A DNA stretch of 49,646 nucleotides from Actinoplanes utahensis. GTDB lineage: Bacteria > Actinomycetota > Actinomycetes > Mycobacteriales > Micromonosporaceae. Made by a program: the position numbers and the translations under genes. Of the stretch, positions 1 through 7,748 are shown in pieces. Under the pieces are notes generated by a model. The model was not told where the DNA came from. It saw nothing but the letters and a program-made list of their open reading frames with translations, and ran no database searches. Location: the NCBI RefSeq assembly GCF_016862455.1, contig NZ_BOMZ01000057.1, forward strand, positions 1 through 49,646, read 5' to 3'. Position 1 is the stretch's first letter. Each line of letters starts with the position of its first letter.

Positions 1-1507
1 CGCCGGGGATGCCGCGCCCGGGACGGCCGGTCTGGCCCGGCGGGATGGTGCCCGGCGACTGCGTACGCCTGCGGTCTCCGGGACGCCCGCCGGGCGGGAT
101 CGGCGGAGTGATGCCGGGGGTGGTGCGCCCGGGCCGCTGCGTGCCGGGCGGCGGCAGGGTGACGCCCGGCGTGGTGCGCCCGGGCCGCCCGGTGGGGCCG
201 GGCCGGCCGCCGGGGGGCGGCGGAACGAAGACGGGCCGCCCGATCTGCCGCCCGCCCGGCGGCACGATCGGCGCGCTCGGGGCGGCCGGCCGCCGGATGG
301 TCCGTCCCGGCAGGTTGCCGGGCGGGATCGCCACGTTCGGCCCGCCGGGCCGCGGGATCTGCGGCGGCAGCCCCGGTCGCACGCCGCCCGGCGGGAACAC
401 CGGGGTGCCGCCGGGCGGCAGCTTGCCCGGCGGGAGGGTGCCCGGGGGCAGCGTGCCGGGCGGGAGCGTGCCGGGCGGGAGGGCTCCGGGCGGCAGCGCG
501 CCCGGCGGCAGGACCGCGGGCGGCACCGCGCCGTTGCCACCCGGCTGGGGCAGCGGCGGCGCCACGCCCGGCGGCGCGGTCGCGGGCGGCGGCACACCGG
601 GCGGCAGAGTTCCCGGGGGTACGCCACCCGGCGGCTGGACACCCGGCGGCAGGAACCCCGGCGGGTTCAGTCCCGGCGGCAGCAGCCCCTGCGGCGGAGG
701 GGTTCCCGGCTGGACCTCGCCCAGCGGCGGCGGGAATCCGGGCGCGGTCGCCCCGGGCCCGGGGCCGGGCCCACCCGTGCCGCCCGTCCCGGGCACCGCC
801 CCGGGCTGGCTGAGCACCGCGTTCAGCGGCTGCACCGGCGGGCCGGCCCCGTTGCTGATCATGCCGAGGTAGTCGAAGTACTGGTTGCCGTAGTGCTGGG
901 CCAGCGCCTGCGCCTCCTCCCGGAACTTCCGTTCGACCGCGGAGACGTCCTCCTCCCGTTTCGCCTGGGCCGCGTCGTCCCAGCCGTCGCGCTCGGTGAA
1001 GACGGCCTTGAGGTTCTCGGCGACGCCGATGTCCTGCGCGCCCGCCAGTTCCCGCCGGTAGTCCTGCAGCAGTAGTTCCATCTGGTTGCGCGCCTCGGCC
1101 GACACGTCGGCCAGATGACGCAGCGCGACGATGTTGCGCTGTGCCGCGTCCATCCACTCGTCCAGGTAGACGAGGGTCTCGCCGGGTCCCCGCTGGAGGA
1201 AGGCGTCCCGGGCGGCCGGTGACTTCCAGGTCTCGTCGCGCAGCACGATGCTCTGGTTCAGCACGAAGTCCCGGACGTCGAGCAGCAGCGACCAGGTGTT
1301 CTGCCACTGGTCGGCGAGCGTGGAGATCTGCTCCGGATGCATGTTCCGGATCCGCTGGGTGATCTGCTCGATGGTGGCCGGGTTGCCCGGCCCCGGAGCT
1401 CCGGTGAACGGCGTGGTCGACGGCGGGTGCTCGGCGTACCGCGTCTGGCCGGTCTGTGGCGTGTACCCGTAGTTGCGGTCGGCGGTGGCGCCGAAATGGT
1501 CGGCCAT
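1..1507 (-). CDS. T7SS-associated protein, WXG-like N-domain plus PPG repeats (partial, cut by left edge)
   Basis: The reading frame stays open from the ATG at 1507 to the left edge, giving at least 502 residues and no stop, so the C-terminus is missing. The first ~230 residues are mostly helical and charged and include a TWKSP segment that resembles the WXG turn of ESX/PPE-type proteins. After about residue 230 it becomes a long Pro/Gly tract built on LPPG, VPPG and APPG units, then a basic RPGRTTPG-type tract. It starts 5 nt after the stop of the upstream minus-strand gene, so the two are probably co-transcribed. Next to the esx genes it is best read as a secreted T7SS substrate or surface protein. 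That is inference: I see no enzymatic domain in the part present. Confidence 0.72.
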   Translation of the reverse strand, partial: MADHFGATADRNYGYTPQTGQTRYAEHPPSTTPFTGAPGPGNPATIEQITQRIRNMHPEQISTLADQWQNTWSLLLDVRDFVLNQSIVLRDETWKSPAARDAFLQRGPGETLVYLDEWMDAAQRNIVALRHLADVSAEARNQMELLLQDYRRELAGAQDIGVAENLKAVFTERDGWDDAAQAKREEDVSAVERKFREEAQALAQHYGNQYFDYLGMISNGAGPPVQPLNAVLSQPGAVPGTGGTGGPGPGPGATAPGFPPPLGEVQPGTPPPQGLLPPGLNPPGFLPPGVQPPGGVPPGTLPPGVPPPATAPPGVAPPLPQPGGNGAVPPAVLPPGALPPGALPPGTLPPGTLPPGTLPPGKLPPGGTPVFPPGGVRPGLPPQIPRPGGPNVAIPPGNLPGRTIRRPAAPSAPIVPPGGRQIGRPVFVPPPPGGRPGPTGRPGRTTPGVTLPPPGTQRPGRTTPGITPPIPPGGRPGDRRRTQSPGTIPPGQTGRPGRGIPG

Positions 1508-1512
1508 GACGA

Positions 1513-2523
1513 TCAGCCCCGCACCCGGTACGGGTCGGCGATGGGCGGGCCGACATGGTCCTGCCCTTCGGTCGCGACCCCGCTGTTGACCCGGTTCGTC
1601 TCCACGATCCCGCCCTTCTCGTCGCGTTCCTCGGTGACCGTGATCCGCTCGGCGGAGTTCGCGTCGGTGAACTCGGTCGTCCGGTGCACGGTGTTGCCGT
1701 CCGCGTCCCGGACGTCGGTGCTGCGGCCCTCGACCCGCTGGTTCTCGTCGAACCTGGTCCGGGTCTCGGTGGTGCCGGTCTGCCTGCCGTCCGCGCCGAA
1801 CGTGTCCTCGACGGTGATCTCGACGTCGTCGACCTGCCGGGTCGTCGCGCGGCCGGTGACCGCCGAGACCTTCTCGCCCTTGCTGTCGTAGACCGTGGTG
1901 GTGGTGGTGACCGGGCCGCCGGGCGGGCTGAACGTCAGCACGTCCCGGCGCTCGCCGTTCGGCCCGGTCGCCGTCTCCAGAGTCTGGTACGCCGAGATCC
2001 GCGTGGACGAGGACGGCTGCCACAGCGGGCTGCTCGCGGGCGGCGGCACCGGCCCGGTGGCCGCCTGCTGCTCCTGGAAGGTCCGGCCGACGCCCTCGGG
2101 CAGCCCGGCCGGGCGCGGGACGCTCTTGTCGCCGAACGCGAAGAGGACGTCGTTGAGGGAGGCTGCCGCCATCGCGTCGCTGCTGCCGTAGCTGTCCGCC
2201 ACGACCCGCGCCGCGTTCGCGATGTTGCCCACCGACTCGGCGAGCTTCTGCAGGTAGATGGTCATCTCGCCGGCGTTGGCCAGCAGTTGCGCCCGGACCG
2301 CGTCGGCTTCGCCCAGCACCTCGCCGTCGAAGGCGCGCTGCGGTATCTGGCTCAGCGTCGTCAGGTAGCCGGCGCGGGAGGAGATCTCCTTCTGGTGGCT
2401 CGCCATCCGGGTCGCGTACTCCCGCAGTCCGTCCAGGTCGATGTCGACCGGGATGTTGCCGTCGAGCCACGGTGCGCCGGTGCTGCCGACACTCCCGTCC
2501 GGATAGGGATTGCTCGCACCCAT
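1513..2523 (-). CDS. putative T7SS substrate with ESX-like helical hairpin and repeat tail
   Basis: 336 residues. I use the ATG at 2523 because GGGGGAGG lies just upstream; an ATG at 2547 would add eight Gly-rich residues. Residues ~30-125 form an ESX-like helical hairpin with an F65-D-G67 turn in place of W-x-G, followed by Y112-G-S-S-D116, which fits the YxxxD/E export motif of T7SS substrates. From ~190 the sequence turns into Thr/Asp/Gly-rich units (for example FGADGRQTGTTETRTR), resembling Rhs/YD-like beta repeats though too short to assign. The gene reads away from the esx pair and is followed after 5 nt by the PPG-repeat protein. It is probably exported by this locus. Whether the tail is a toxin, an adhesin or structural cannot be told. 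Confidence 0.72.
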   Translation of the reverse strand: MGASNPYPDGSVGSTGAPWLDGNIPVDIDLDGLREYATRMASHQKEISSRAGYLTTLSQIPQRAFDGEVLGEADAVRAQLLANAGEMTIYLQKLAESVGNIANAARVVADSYGSSDAMAAASLNDVLFAFGDKSVPRPAGLPEGVGRTFQEQQAATGPVPPPASSPLWQPSSSTRISAYQTLETATGPNGERRDVLTFSPPGGPVTTTTTVYDSKGEKVSAVTGRATTRQVDDVEITVEDTFGADGRQTGTTETRTRFDENQRVEGRSTDVRDADGNTVHRTTEFTDANSAERITVTEERDEKGGIVETNRVNSGVATEGQDHVGPPIADPYRVRG

Positions 2524-2625
2524 CACGCCTCCCCCGCCGATTCCCATCTCTCCGCCCCGCTATTGATCAAAAGGATCGATCGCGAAAGCGGCTGACAGAG
2601 GAGAGTACGCGCGCTCCCCGATTCG

Positions 2626-2659
2626 GGTTCGGCGAGATTCTTTGAAGAAGTCTCGAACC
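2626..2659. promoter_or_regulatory. 34-nt imperfect palindrome upstream of the WXG100 pair
   Basis: The arms are GGTTCG-(GC)-GAGA on the left and TCTC-GAACC on the right, with an inner TTCTT/AAGAA pair, so nearly the whole stretch can fold or form a two-fold symmetric site. It lies between the divergent substrate gene (start 2523) and the GTG of the WXG100 gene (2745). It could be an operator for either promoter or a 5-prime UTR hairpin. Confidence 0.4.
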
Positions 2660-2744
2660 GAGTACGGGGGAGTGGCGTACGGATAGGCATAACCCACCGG
2701 CGGCCCGGAACCGGATCGCCGACACGAGAACCGGGGAGAAGATC

Positions 2745-3101
2745 GTGGCAGGAACGCCGGGCATGGGTCAGGTCCATGCCACTCAGGAACAGCTCACCGC
2801 GATGGCCAACCGCTGCTCGGACACCGGGCAGAACATCTCCAGCGGGATGAACCAGCTGCTCGGCCAGATCCAGGGTCTCAGTGGTGGCGCCTTCGCCGGT
2901 ACCGCGAACAACGCGCTTCAGGACGTCTCGGAGCAGCTCAACCAGGGTCTGAACAAGATCATGCAGGCGCTGGCGGAGCTCGGCGGCAAGATGTCCGCCG
3001 CCTCGCAGACCTACGGCGTCAACGACGAGGAAGCCGCCACGGACCTGCGCAACGCCGCCGCCGGTGGCAACACCCCCGTCATGAACGCCCTTCGCGGCTG
3101 A
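2745..3101 (+). CDS. WXG100 family protein (EsxB/CFP-10-like) with F-A-G turn and YxxxD export motif
   Basis: 118 residues, GTG start at 2745 preceded by GGGGAGAA. It has the size and two-helix layout of WXG100 proteins, but the central turn is F50-A-G52, so Trp is replaced by Phe. The C-terminal part carries Y90-G-V-N-D94, matching the YxxxD/E signal that the T7SS ATPase EccC recognises. The next gene, 40 nt downstream, encodes a second WXG100 protein with a true W-T-G and no such tail signal. In known ESX pairs one partner of the heterodimer carries the export signal, and this would be that partner. The chain is longer than the usual ~100 residues because of a Gly/Ala/Asn-rich C-terminal tail. 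Confidence 0.88.
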   Translation: MAGTPGMGQVHATQEQLTAMANRCSDTGQNISSGMNQLLGQIQGLSGGAFAGTANNALQDVSEQLNQGLNKIMQALAELGGKMSAASQTYGVNDEEAATDLRNAAAGGNTPVMNALRG

Positions 3102-3141
3102 CCCGGACCAGACGAGAACCTGCGATCGGAGATCAGAGACC

Positions 3142-3426
3142 ATGAACATCACTTACAACTTCGGCCAGATCAACGAGGTCTCGGCCGGCATCAACAAGTT
3201 CCAGGGCGACATGGACCAGCAGCTCAACGACCTGTACACCGCGTTCACCCAGCTGTTCGCGCAGGACTGGACCGGCGCCGCGGGCACCGCCTGCGACGAC
3301 GCCCGGCAGAAGTGGAACCAGGGCGCCACCGAGATCAAGCAGGCCCTCGCCAGCGTCGGTGTGAAGCTGGGCGCCTCCGCCGACCGCATGCAGCAGGTCG
3401 ACGCGCAGATCGCCGCCGGCATGTGA
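3142..3426 (+). CDS. WXG100 family protein (EsxA/ESAT-6-like)
   Basis: 94 residues, the standard length for ESAT-6-like proteins. The canonical turn W43-T-G45 sits between two helices of ~35-40 residues. There is no YxxxD/E near the C-terminus, so export would depend on pairing with the protein encoded 40 nt upstream. The ATG at 3142 follows GGAGATCAGAGACC. The pair should form a secreted antiparallel heterodimer, as known for EsxA/EsxB. It lies directly upstream of the mycosin-like gene, separated by a GC-rich stem-loop. Confidence 0.9.
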   Translation: MNITYNFGQINEVSAGINKFQGDMDQQLNDLYTAFTQLFAQDWTGAAGTACDDARQKWNQGATEIKQALASVGVKLGASADRMQQVDAQIAAGM

Positions 3427-3435
3427 CGACCCGGC

Positions 3436-3480
3436 CGCGGAGGATCGGCCGCCGGCAGCACGGTCGGCGACCGATCCGCG
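3436..3480 (+). terminator. stem-loop between the WXG100 pair and the mycosin-like gene
   Basis: CGCGG-(AGG)-ATCGG on the left pairs with CCGATCCGCG on the right, leaving an AGG bulge. A T-rich run (ATTTCTT) follows within ~12 nt. It could act as a partial terminator giving more esx than mycosin transcript, or stabilise the 3-prime end of the esx mRNA. Confidence 0.4.
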
Positions 3481-3513
3481 TTCGGCGATCATTTCTTCGA
3501 AAGGTGCGGGGGA

Positions 3514-4782
3514 ATGGCCGTTCCACTGGATTCCCGGACGATGTCCCCGGCGGCCGTGAATCGCCGCCCGGCAATCTCAGAATGGTCGCGTAAAGGGTTC
3601 GCGATCATCATTTCCGTCGTGACGGCAGGCGTTCTCGCCGCCGCTCCGGCGACAGCCGCGCCCGGGCAGAACTGCGCCGGGCCCGGCGAGGCGGAGGTCC
3701 GCGTGTCCTGGCCGCGGATCATGCTCCAGGCCGGCGACATCACCCCGCTCGAGAACGGCGCGGGCACCGTCGTGGCAGTGCTCTCCACCGGAGTCGACGC
3801 CGATCAGCCGATGCTCGACGGGCGGGTGGCGGCGGGCGCCGACGTGGCCGGCGGCGGCCGGGCCGACACCGACTGCACCGGCGCGGGCACCCAGGTCGCC
3901 GGGGTGATCAACGGCCGCGCGGCCGGTGAGGTCGCCGGGATCGCGCCGGGCGCGCGGGTGCTGCCGATCCGGGTGATGCCGGACGACCCGGCCGGATCCG
4001 AGCCCACTCCCGGGTCACTGGCGCAGGGCATCCGGACCGCGGTGCAGAACGACGCCGCCGTCGTGGTGGTGGCCGTGCCCGTCTACACCGACCAGCGAGC
4101 CCTGCAGACGGCGGTCGCGGACGCGGTCGCGGCGGGGACCGTCGTGGTCGCCGCGGTCGGCGAGGTGGACCGGGACGAGAAGGGCCGGCGTACGCCGTAC
4201 CCCGCGAGCTACGACGACGTCATCGGGGTGGGCGCGATCGGCCCGGACGGACGGATCATGGCCGAATCCCGGCGAGGCGGCTTCGTCGATCTGGTGGCGC
4301 CCGGCGTGGACGTGCCGTCGGCGCAGACCGGCCGGGGGCTGGTGCTGACCGGTGGCACGGCGATCGCCGCCGGGTTCGTCGGCGCGTCCGCCGCCCTGGT
4401 CCGCGCCCGGTACCCGGAAGCGACACCGGCGCAGGTCGCCCGGCTGCTGACGGCCACCGCGAGCCCCGCTCCGGCCGACCCCGCGTTCGGGGCCGGGGTG
4501 GTCAGCCCGTACGCCGCCCTCACCTCCCGCATGGTCGACGCGGAACCCCGCGCGCTGCCCGGTGTGCCGGCCGCCGCGCCCCCGATGGACGCCGCCGAGT
4601 TCCATCGCCGGGTCGTCGCCATGAACGTCGCCGCCGTCATCGCTGTCCTGGTGGTGGTCCTGCTGCTGACGGCCGCCGCCCTGCGCCGCAGTCGCCGCCG
4701 CGGGTGGCGCCCCGGCCTGCCGGCCCGCCTGCACACCCCACCCGAGCCGCTGGAACCCGCGCCGCCAGTGATGCTGCGCTGA
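3514..4782 (+). CDS. mycP: mycosin-like subtilisin homologue (MycP family) with all catalytic residues lost
   Basis: 422 residues with mycosin architecture: hydrophobic signal segment ~28-48 ending APATAAPG, an S8 fold, a C-terminal membrane helix ~370-391 and a short basic tail. Mycosins sit on the outer face of the membrane, stabilise the ESX complex and cleave some substrates. The catalytic landmarks can be aligned but are changed. The Asp motif (D-T-G) reads S91-T-G. The His motif (GHGTxVAG) reads G-A124-G-T-Q-V-A-G. The Ser motif (GTSxAA) reads G-T-A283-I-A-A. The oxyanion Asn position after VVVAA reads G-E217. It should therefore not be a protease, though the fold looks kept. The ATG at 3514 has AAAGG 9 nt upstream. 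It runs tail-to-tail with eccB. Confidence 0.88.
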   Translation: MAVPLDSRTMSPAAVNRRPAISEWSRKGFAIIISVVTAGVLAAAPATAAPGQNCAGPGEAEVRVSWPRIMLQAGDITPLENGAGTVVAVLSTGVDADQPMLDGRVAAGADVAGGGRADTDCTGAGTQVAGVINGRAAGEVAGIAPGARVLPIRVMPDDPAGSEPTPGSLAQGIRTAVQNDAAVVVVAVPVYTDQRALQTAVADAVAAGTVVVAAVGEVDRDEKGRRTPYPASYDDVIGVGAIGPDGRIMAESRRGGFVDLVAPGVDVPSAQTGRGLVLTGGTAIAAGFVGASAALVRARYPEATPAQVARLLTATASPAPADPAFGAGVVSPYAALTSRMVDAEPRALPGVPAAAPPMDAAEFHRRVVAMNVAAVIAVLVVVLLLTAAALRRSRRRGWRPGLPARLHTPPEPLEPAPPVMLR

Positions 4783-4797
4783 CCGGGAGACCCGGCT

Positions 4798-4842
4798 GGT
4801 TCTCCGGGCTGTCTCAGCGCCCCTGAGACAGCCCGGGAGAAC
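4798..4842. terminator. bidirectional terminator hairpin between mycP and eccB
   Basis: GGTTCTCCGGGCTGTCTCAG pairs with the complementary arm ending at 4842, with one extra G in the right arm and a 5-nt loop. It sits between two convergent genes that stop at 4782 (+) and 4855 (-), so it can serve both. There is no strong T-tract, as is usual in high-GC actinobacteria. Confidence 0.7.
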
Positions 4843-4854
4843 TAGCCGGTCTGC

Positions 4855-6231
4855 TCACGGCGGAGTTCGATCCGCGGCCTGGGCCGCGGCGCGCGGGTCG
4901 AGGGTGACCCCCTCCGGGATCGCGTTGATCAGGGCGGTGGGCACGCTGGTCGCGGCGGCCGGATCGTAGCCGAGGGCCTGCACGGCCGCCTCATCGGCCA
5001 GCGGATGCGCCAGCGCGACGTCGGTCACCAGCACGAGGCTGCCCGAGCCGGGGACCCGCACCAGCGCGAATCCGCCGGCGCCGACCTGGACGGAACTGGC
5101 GAGGGCGCGGCCGCCGCCGTTGTTGCCGGGGGTGGGGATGGCCGCGCCGAACGATCCGGCGCCTCCGGTGGCGATCCCGACCCGGGGCGGCGCTCCGGCG
5201 TCGGCGGTGACCGCGCAGACCGCGTCGCCGGACGCGGCGTTCTCCAGGGGAGGGACCTTGGGCGGACCGGCGGCGTCGCCGCCGCCGTCGCCGAGGGCCC
5301 GGCTCACCGGCAGGGCGCCGAGATCGTTGAGGGAGATCTCCCGGGGCCGCTCGCCGGTCAGCCCGGTCTGGATCGCCTGTTGCAGCTCGGTGATGCTGGC
5401 GACGCCGTCGTCCAGGACGATGTGGAACTCCGCGCCGCTGGCCGGCCGGCTGACCAGGACGTCACCGTTGTCGAAGCCGGGGGCCGCACCCGACTCGCCG
5501 CCCGGGTCCGCGACCGGGACGGCGGTGATGTCGGCGCCGGCCGGCAGAGTGTTCAGCCAGGCGGGAGCGACCCGGACCGGCTGGCGGTTCTGCCCGAACA
5601 GGGCGTTGAAGGTGGCCGTCTGCGGAATCGCGTGCTTGCGGCCCTTCCAGATCAGATGCGAGCCGGCCGTCCCCGGGTCGTCGTCGGCGACCAGGGCGCT
5701 CGCGTCGAGCACCTTGCCGGGCGGGCCACCCGCGCCGACCACCAGGACCGCCTTCGGATCGTTGCCGGGTACCGCGCACATCGCCCACGGCAGGCGGAGC
5801 TGACGGGCCGGATCGGGCAGCGACGCGGGCGCGCCGGCGATGCCGATCACGTTGCCGCGCGGGGTGCCGGTGAGCGACTTCGCGGCGATCCGGAAGACCG
5901 GCGGGTTCGGCCGGCCGGCGGCCAGTTTCGCGGAGGCGAAGTTGACCGCGGGGAGGAGCCGCCGTCCCCGGTAGACGAAGCTGGCGCCGGATTCCCGCTC
6001 GACCACCACGGCGCCCTCCTGCTGCCACTGGTTGGCGCCGGTGCGGGTGAGCAGGCCGTAGACGCCGAACCCGGCGGCGACCAGGACGGCGATCATGATG
6101 CCGCCGAACAGCGCGCCGATGCCGCGGCGCAGCGGGGACTGTGCCGGGTCGGTCTCGCGCATCACCAGCGCGGAGATCACCCGCTGGTTCATGAACTGGT
6201 ACGACTGGAGCTGATCGCGTCGCGAGATCAT
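4855..6231 (-). CDS. eccB: type VII secretion protein EccB
   Basis: 458 residues. The N-terminus (MISRRDQLQSYQFMNQRVI) is characteristic of EccB, followed by a short cytoplasmic segment, one membrane helix at ~36-58 and a large extracytoplasmic domain. Two cysteines in the extracytoplasmic part (AMCAVPG and AVCAVT contexts) fit the conserved disulfide of the family. EccB is a core subunit of the ESX membrane complex with EccC, EccD and EccE; its periplasmic repeats are thought to shape the outer face. The gene starts 16 nt after the stop of eccD and is surely in the same transcript. Confidence 0.93.
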   Translation of the reverse strand: MISRRDQLQSYQFMNQRVISALVMRETDPAQSPLRRGIGALFGGIMIAVLVAAGFGVYGLLTRTGANQWQQEGAVVVERESGASFVYRGRRLLPAVNFASAKLAAGRPNPPVFRIAAKSLTGTPRGNVIGIAGAPASLPDPARQLRLPWAMCAVPGNDPKAVLVVGAGGPPGKVLDASALVADDDPGTAGSHLIWKGRKHAIPQTATFNALFGQNRQPVRVAPAWLNTLPAGADITAVPVADPGGESGAAPGFDNGDVLVSRPASGAEFHIVLDDGVASITELQQAIQTGLTGERPREISLNDLGALPVSRALGDGGGDAAGPPKVPPLENAASGDAVCAVTADAGAPPRVGIATGGAGSFGAAIPTPGNNGGGRALASSVQVGAGGFALVRVPGSGSLVLVTDVALAHPLADEAAVQALGYDPAAATSVPTALINAIPEGVTLDPRAAAQAADRTPP

Positions 6232-6247
6232 CGTCCGGTCACCGGCC

Positions 6248-7699
6248 TCATCCGCCGATCGACGCGAACAGGCCGCGGATGTCGTCGAAGACCCCGATCA
6301 CCGCGCAGGCCAGCGGGATCAGCGCCATGATCGCGACGATGTCCAGGATGTCGGCGGCCCGGCCCAGGTAGGGCGACGGCGGCCGGCGGCTGTAGATCAG
6401 CGCCGTGGGCAGGGCCACCGCGACGATCACCGCCGCGACCGCGATCAGGGTCAGCCCGGACCGGTCCCCGGCGAGCGCCGGGCCGATCCCCAGACCGGCC
6501 AGCCCGACCAGGCCGGCGGTCAGCAGCGGCACCCGCTGCTGCGGGGTGGGCAGCAGCCGGGCCCGCAGCAGCAGCGCGGCCACCGCGGCGATCATCAAAA
6601 GCACCGTGGACGTGCCCGGATCGTCGCGGGCCAGCCAGATCATCGCCACCACGCTGCAGATCGCCGCCGACAGGATGAACCCGCTGAGCACCTCGGACGC
6701 CCGCACCACGGCGGCGAACACGTCCTCGCGGCGGGGGAGTCTCTCGTCCTTGAGGATCTCCTCGGCCCGGTTCGGCAGCTGCGGGAACGGCAGCCGCCCG
6801 ATCCAGCCGGCCAGCACCGGATAGGCGGGCAGCAGCCCGATCGCGGCGGTCAGCGCGACCGCGGCGGCGCCCGCCGCGGACATGCCGGCGAGCGCCAGCA
6901 TCGCGGCGAGCAGCCCGGTCAGCCCGGCCGCGATGCCCGCCACGAAGAGCCGGGTCAGCCCGGCCACCCCGGCGTGCCCGAGCACGCTGATCAGCAGCAG
7001 CGTGGACGAGCCGAGCAGCAGGCCGGAGACGCCGACGCCGAGCGGGCCGGCCGCGGCCGGGGTGAGCAGCCAGGCGCCGCCGAAGAACGCGTAGGGCAGG
7101 CCGGCCGCGGCCACCACCGCCCCGGCGCCCGCGTCGCCGAACCCGCGGGACAGCAGGATGCCGAGAACCGCCAGCGCGAGCGACACCCCGAGCGCGATCA
7201 CGCCGGGCAGCACCCACGCCGGGCCGGTGGCGGCCAGCCCGGCCAGGCCGAGCAGCAGGGCGGCGGCGGTGACGGCCAGACCGCAGCGCCGGGTCGCGGC
7301 GGGGCTCCACGACCGGGCGGCCCGGCGGGAGCCGCTGGCGATCACCTCGACCACGTCGTCGTACGCCAGCTCGGGCCAGTCCTCCCGGGCCGGGTTGAGA
7401 TGCAGCAGCTCACCGTCGCGCACACCCTGGGCCGCCAGGTTCTTCCCCGGCTCCAGGGTGGTGCCGGTGGCGCGGCGCAGGACCCAGCCGCCGTAACGCT
7501 CGGAGGGCTCGCCGAGAGCGCCCTCGGCGTGCCGCAGCAGATGCGGCAGCAACTCGCCGACCAGCATGTTGTCGGGCAGGGCTAGGTCGAGGCGGCGGGT
7601 CGGGGCCGCGATGGTGACCCGGGCCAGGGAGGGCCCGCTCGCTGCGGGTGCGCTCACAGAGGACAACGTAGCGCGTCCGGAAGATCCATTCACGCTCAC
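6248..7699 (-). CDS. eccD: type VII secretion integral membrane protein EccD
   Basis: 483 residues. Residues ~24-105 form a ubiquitin-like (YukD-type) domain containing LPDNMLVGELLPHLL and GELLHL; after a linker, ~130-483 is almost entirely hydrophobic, enough for about 11 membrane helices. This is the EccD layout; EccD dimers form the membrane scaffold of the ESX pore. The GTG at 7699 has no Shine-Dalgarno but has TAGCCT ending 6 nt upstream, suggesting a leaderless mRNA. The gene is the first of the eccD-eccB pair and is divergent from eccC. Confidence 0.93.
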   Translation of the reverse strand: MSVNGSSGRATLSSVSAPAASGPSLARVTIAAPTRRLDLALPDNMLVGELLPHLLRHAEGALGEPSERYGGWVLRRATGTTLEPGKNLAAQGVRDGELLHLNPAREDWPELAYDDVVEVIASGSRRAARSWSPAATRRCGLAVTAAALLLGLAGLAATGPAWVLPGVIALGVSLALAVLGILLSRGFGDAGAGAVVAAAGLPYAFFGGAWLLTPAAAGPLGVGVSGLLLGSSTLLLISVLGHAGVAGLTRLFVAGIAAGLTGLLAAMLALAGMSAAGAAAVALTAAIGLLPAYPVLAGWIGRLPFPQLPNRAEEILKDERLPRREDVFAAVVRASEVLSGFILSAAICSVVAMIWLARDDPGTSTVLLMIAAVAALLLRARLLPTPQQRVPLLTAGLVGLAGLGIGPALAGDRSGLTLIAVAAVIVAVALPTALIYSRRPPSPYLGRAADILDIVAIMALIPLACAVIGVFDDIRGLFASIGG

Positions 7700-7705
7700 G
7701 GATGA

Positions 7706-7715
7706 AGGCTAGGAT
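7706..7715. promoter_or_regulatory. overlapping divergent -10 elements for eccD and eccC
   Basis: On plus, TAGGAT (7710-7715) is a good actinobacterial -10 for eccC. On minus, TAGCCT (7711-7706) is a -10 placed 6 nt before the eccD GTG. The two hexamers share two base pairs, so RNA polymerase could hardly occupy both at once. No convincing -35 was seen for either. Confidence 0.5.
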
Positions 7716-7748
7716 GGTCGTCGCTACGTGACCTACGGGGAGCCCAGC

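Noticed and set aside
9..872. Long plus-strand frame of Gly/Pro/Arg-rich sequence opposite the PPG-repeat gene
   Set aside because: It is the complement of a Pro-codon repeat; the minus frame has an ordered N-terminal domain, an ATG and operon context.
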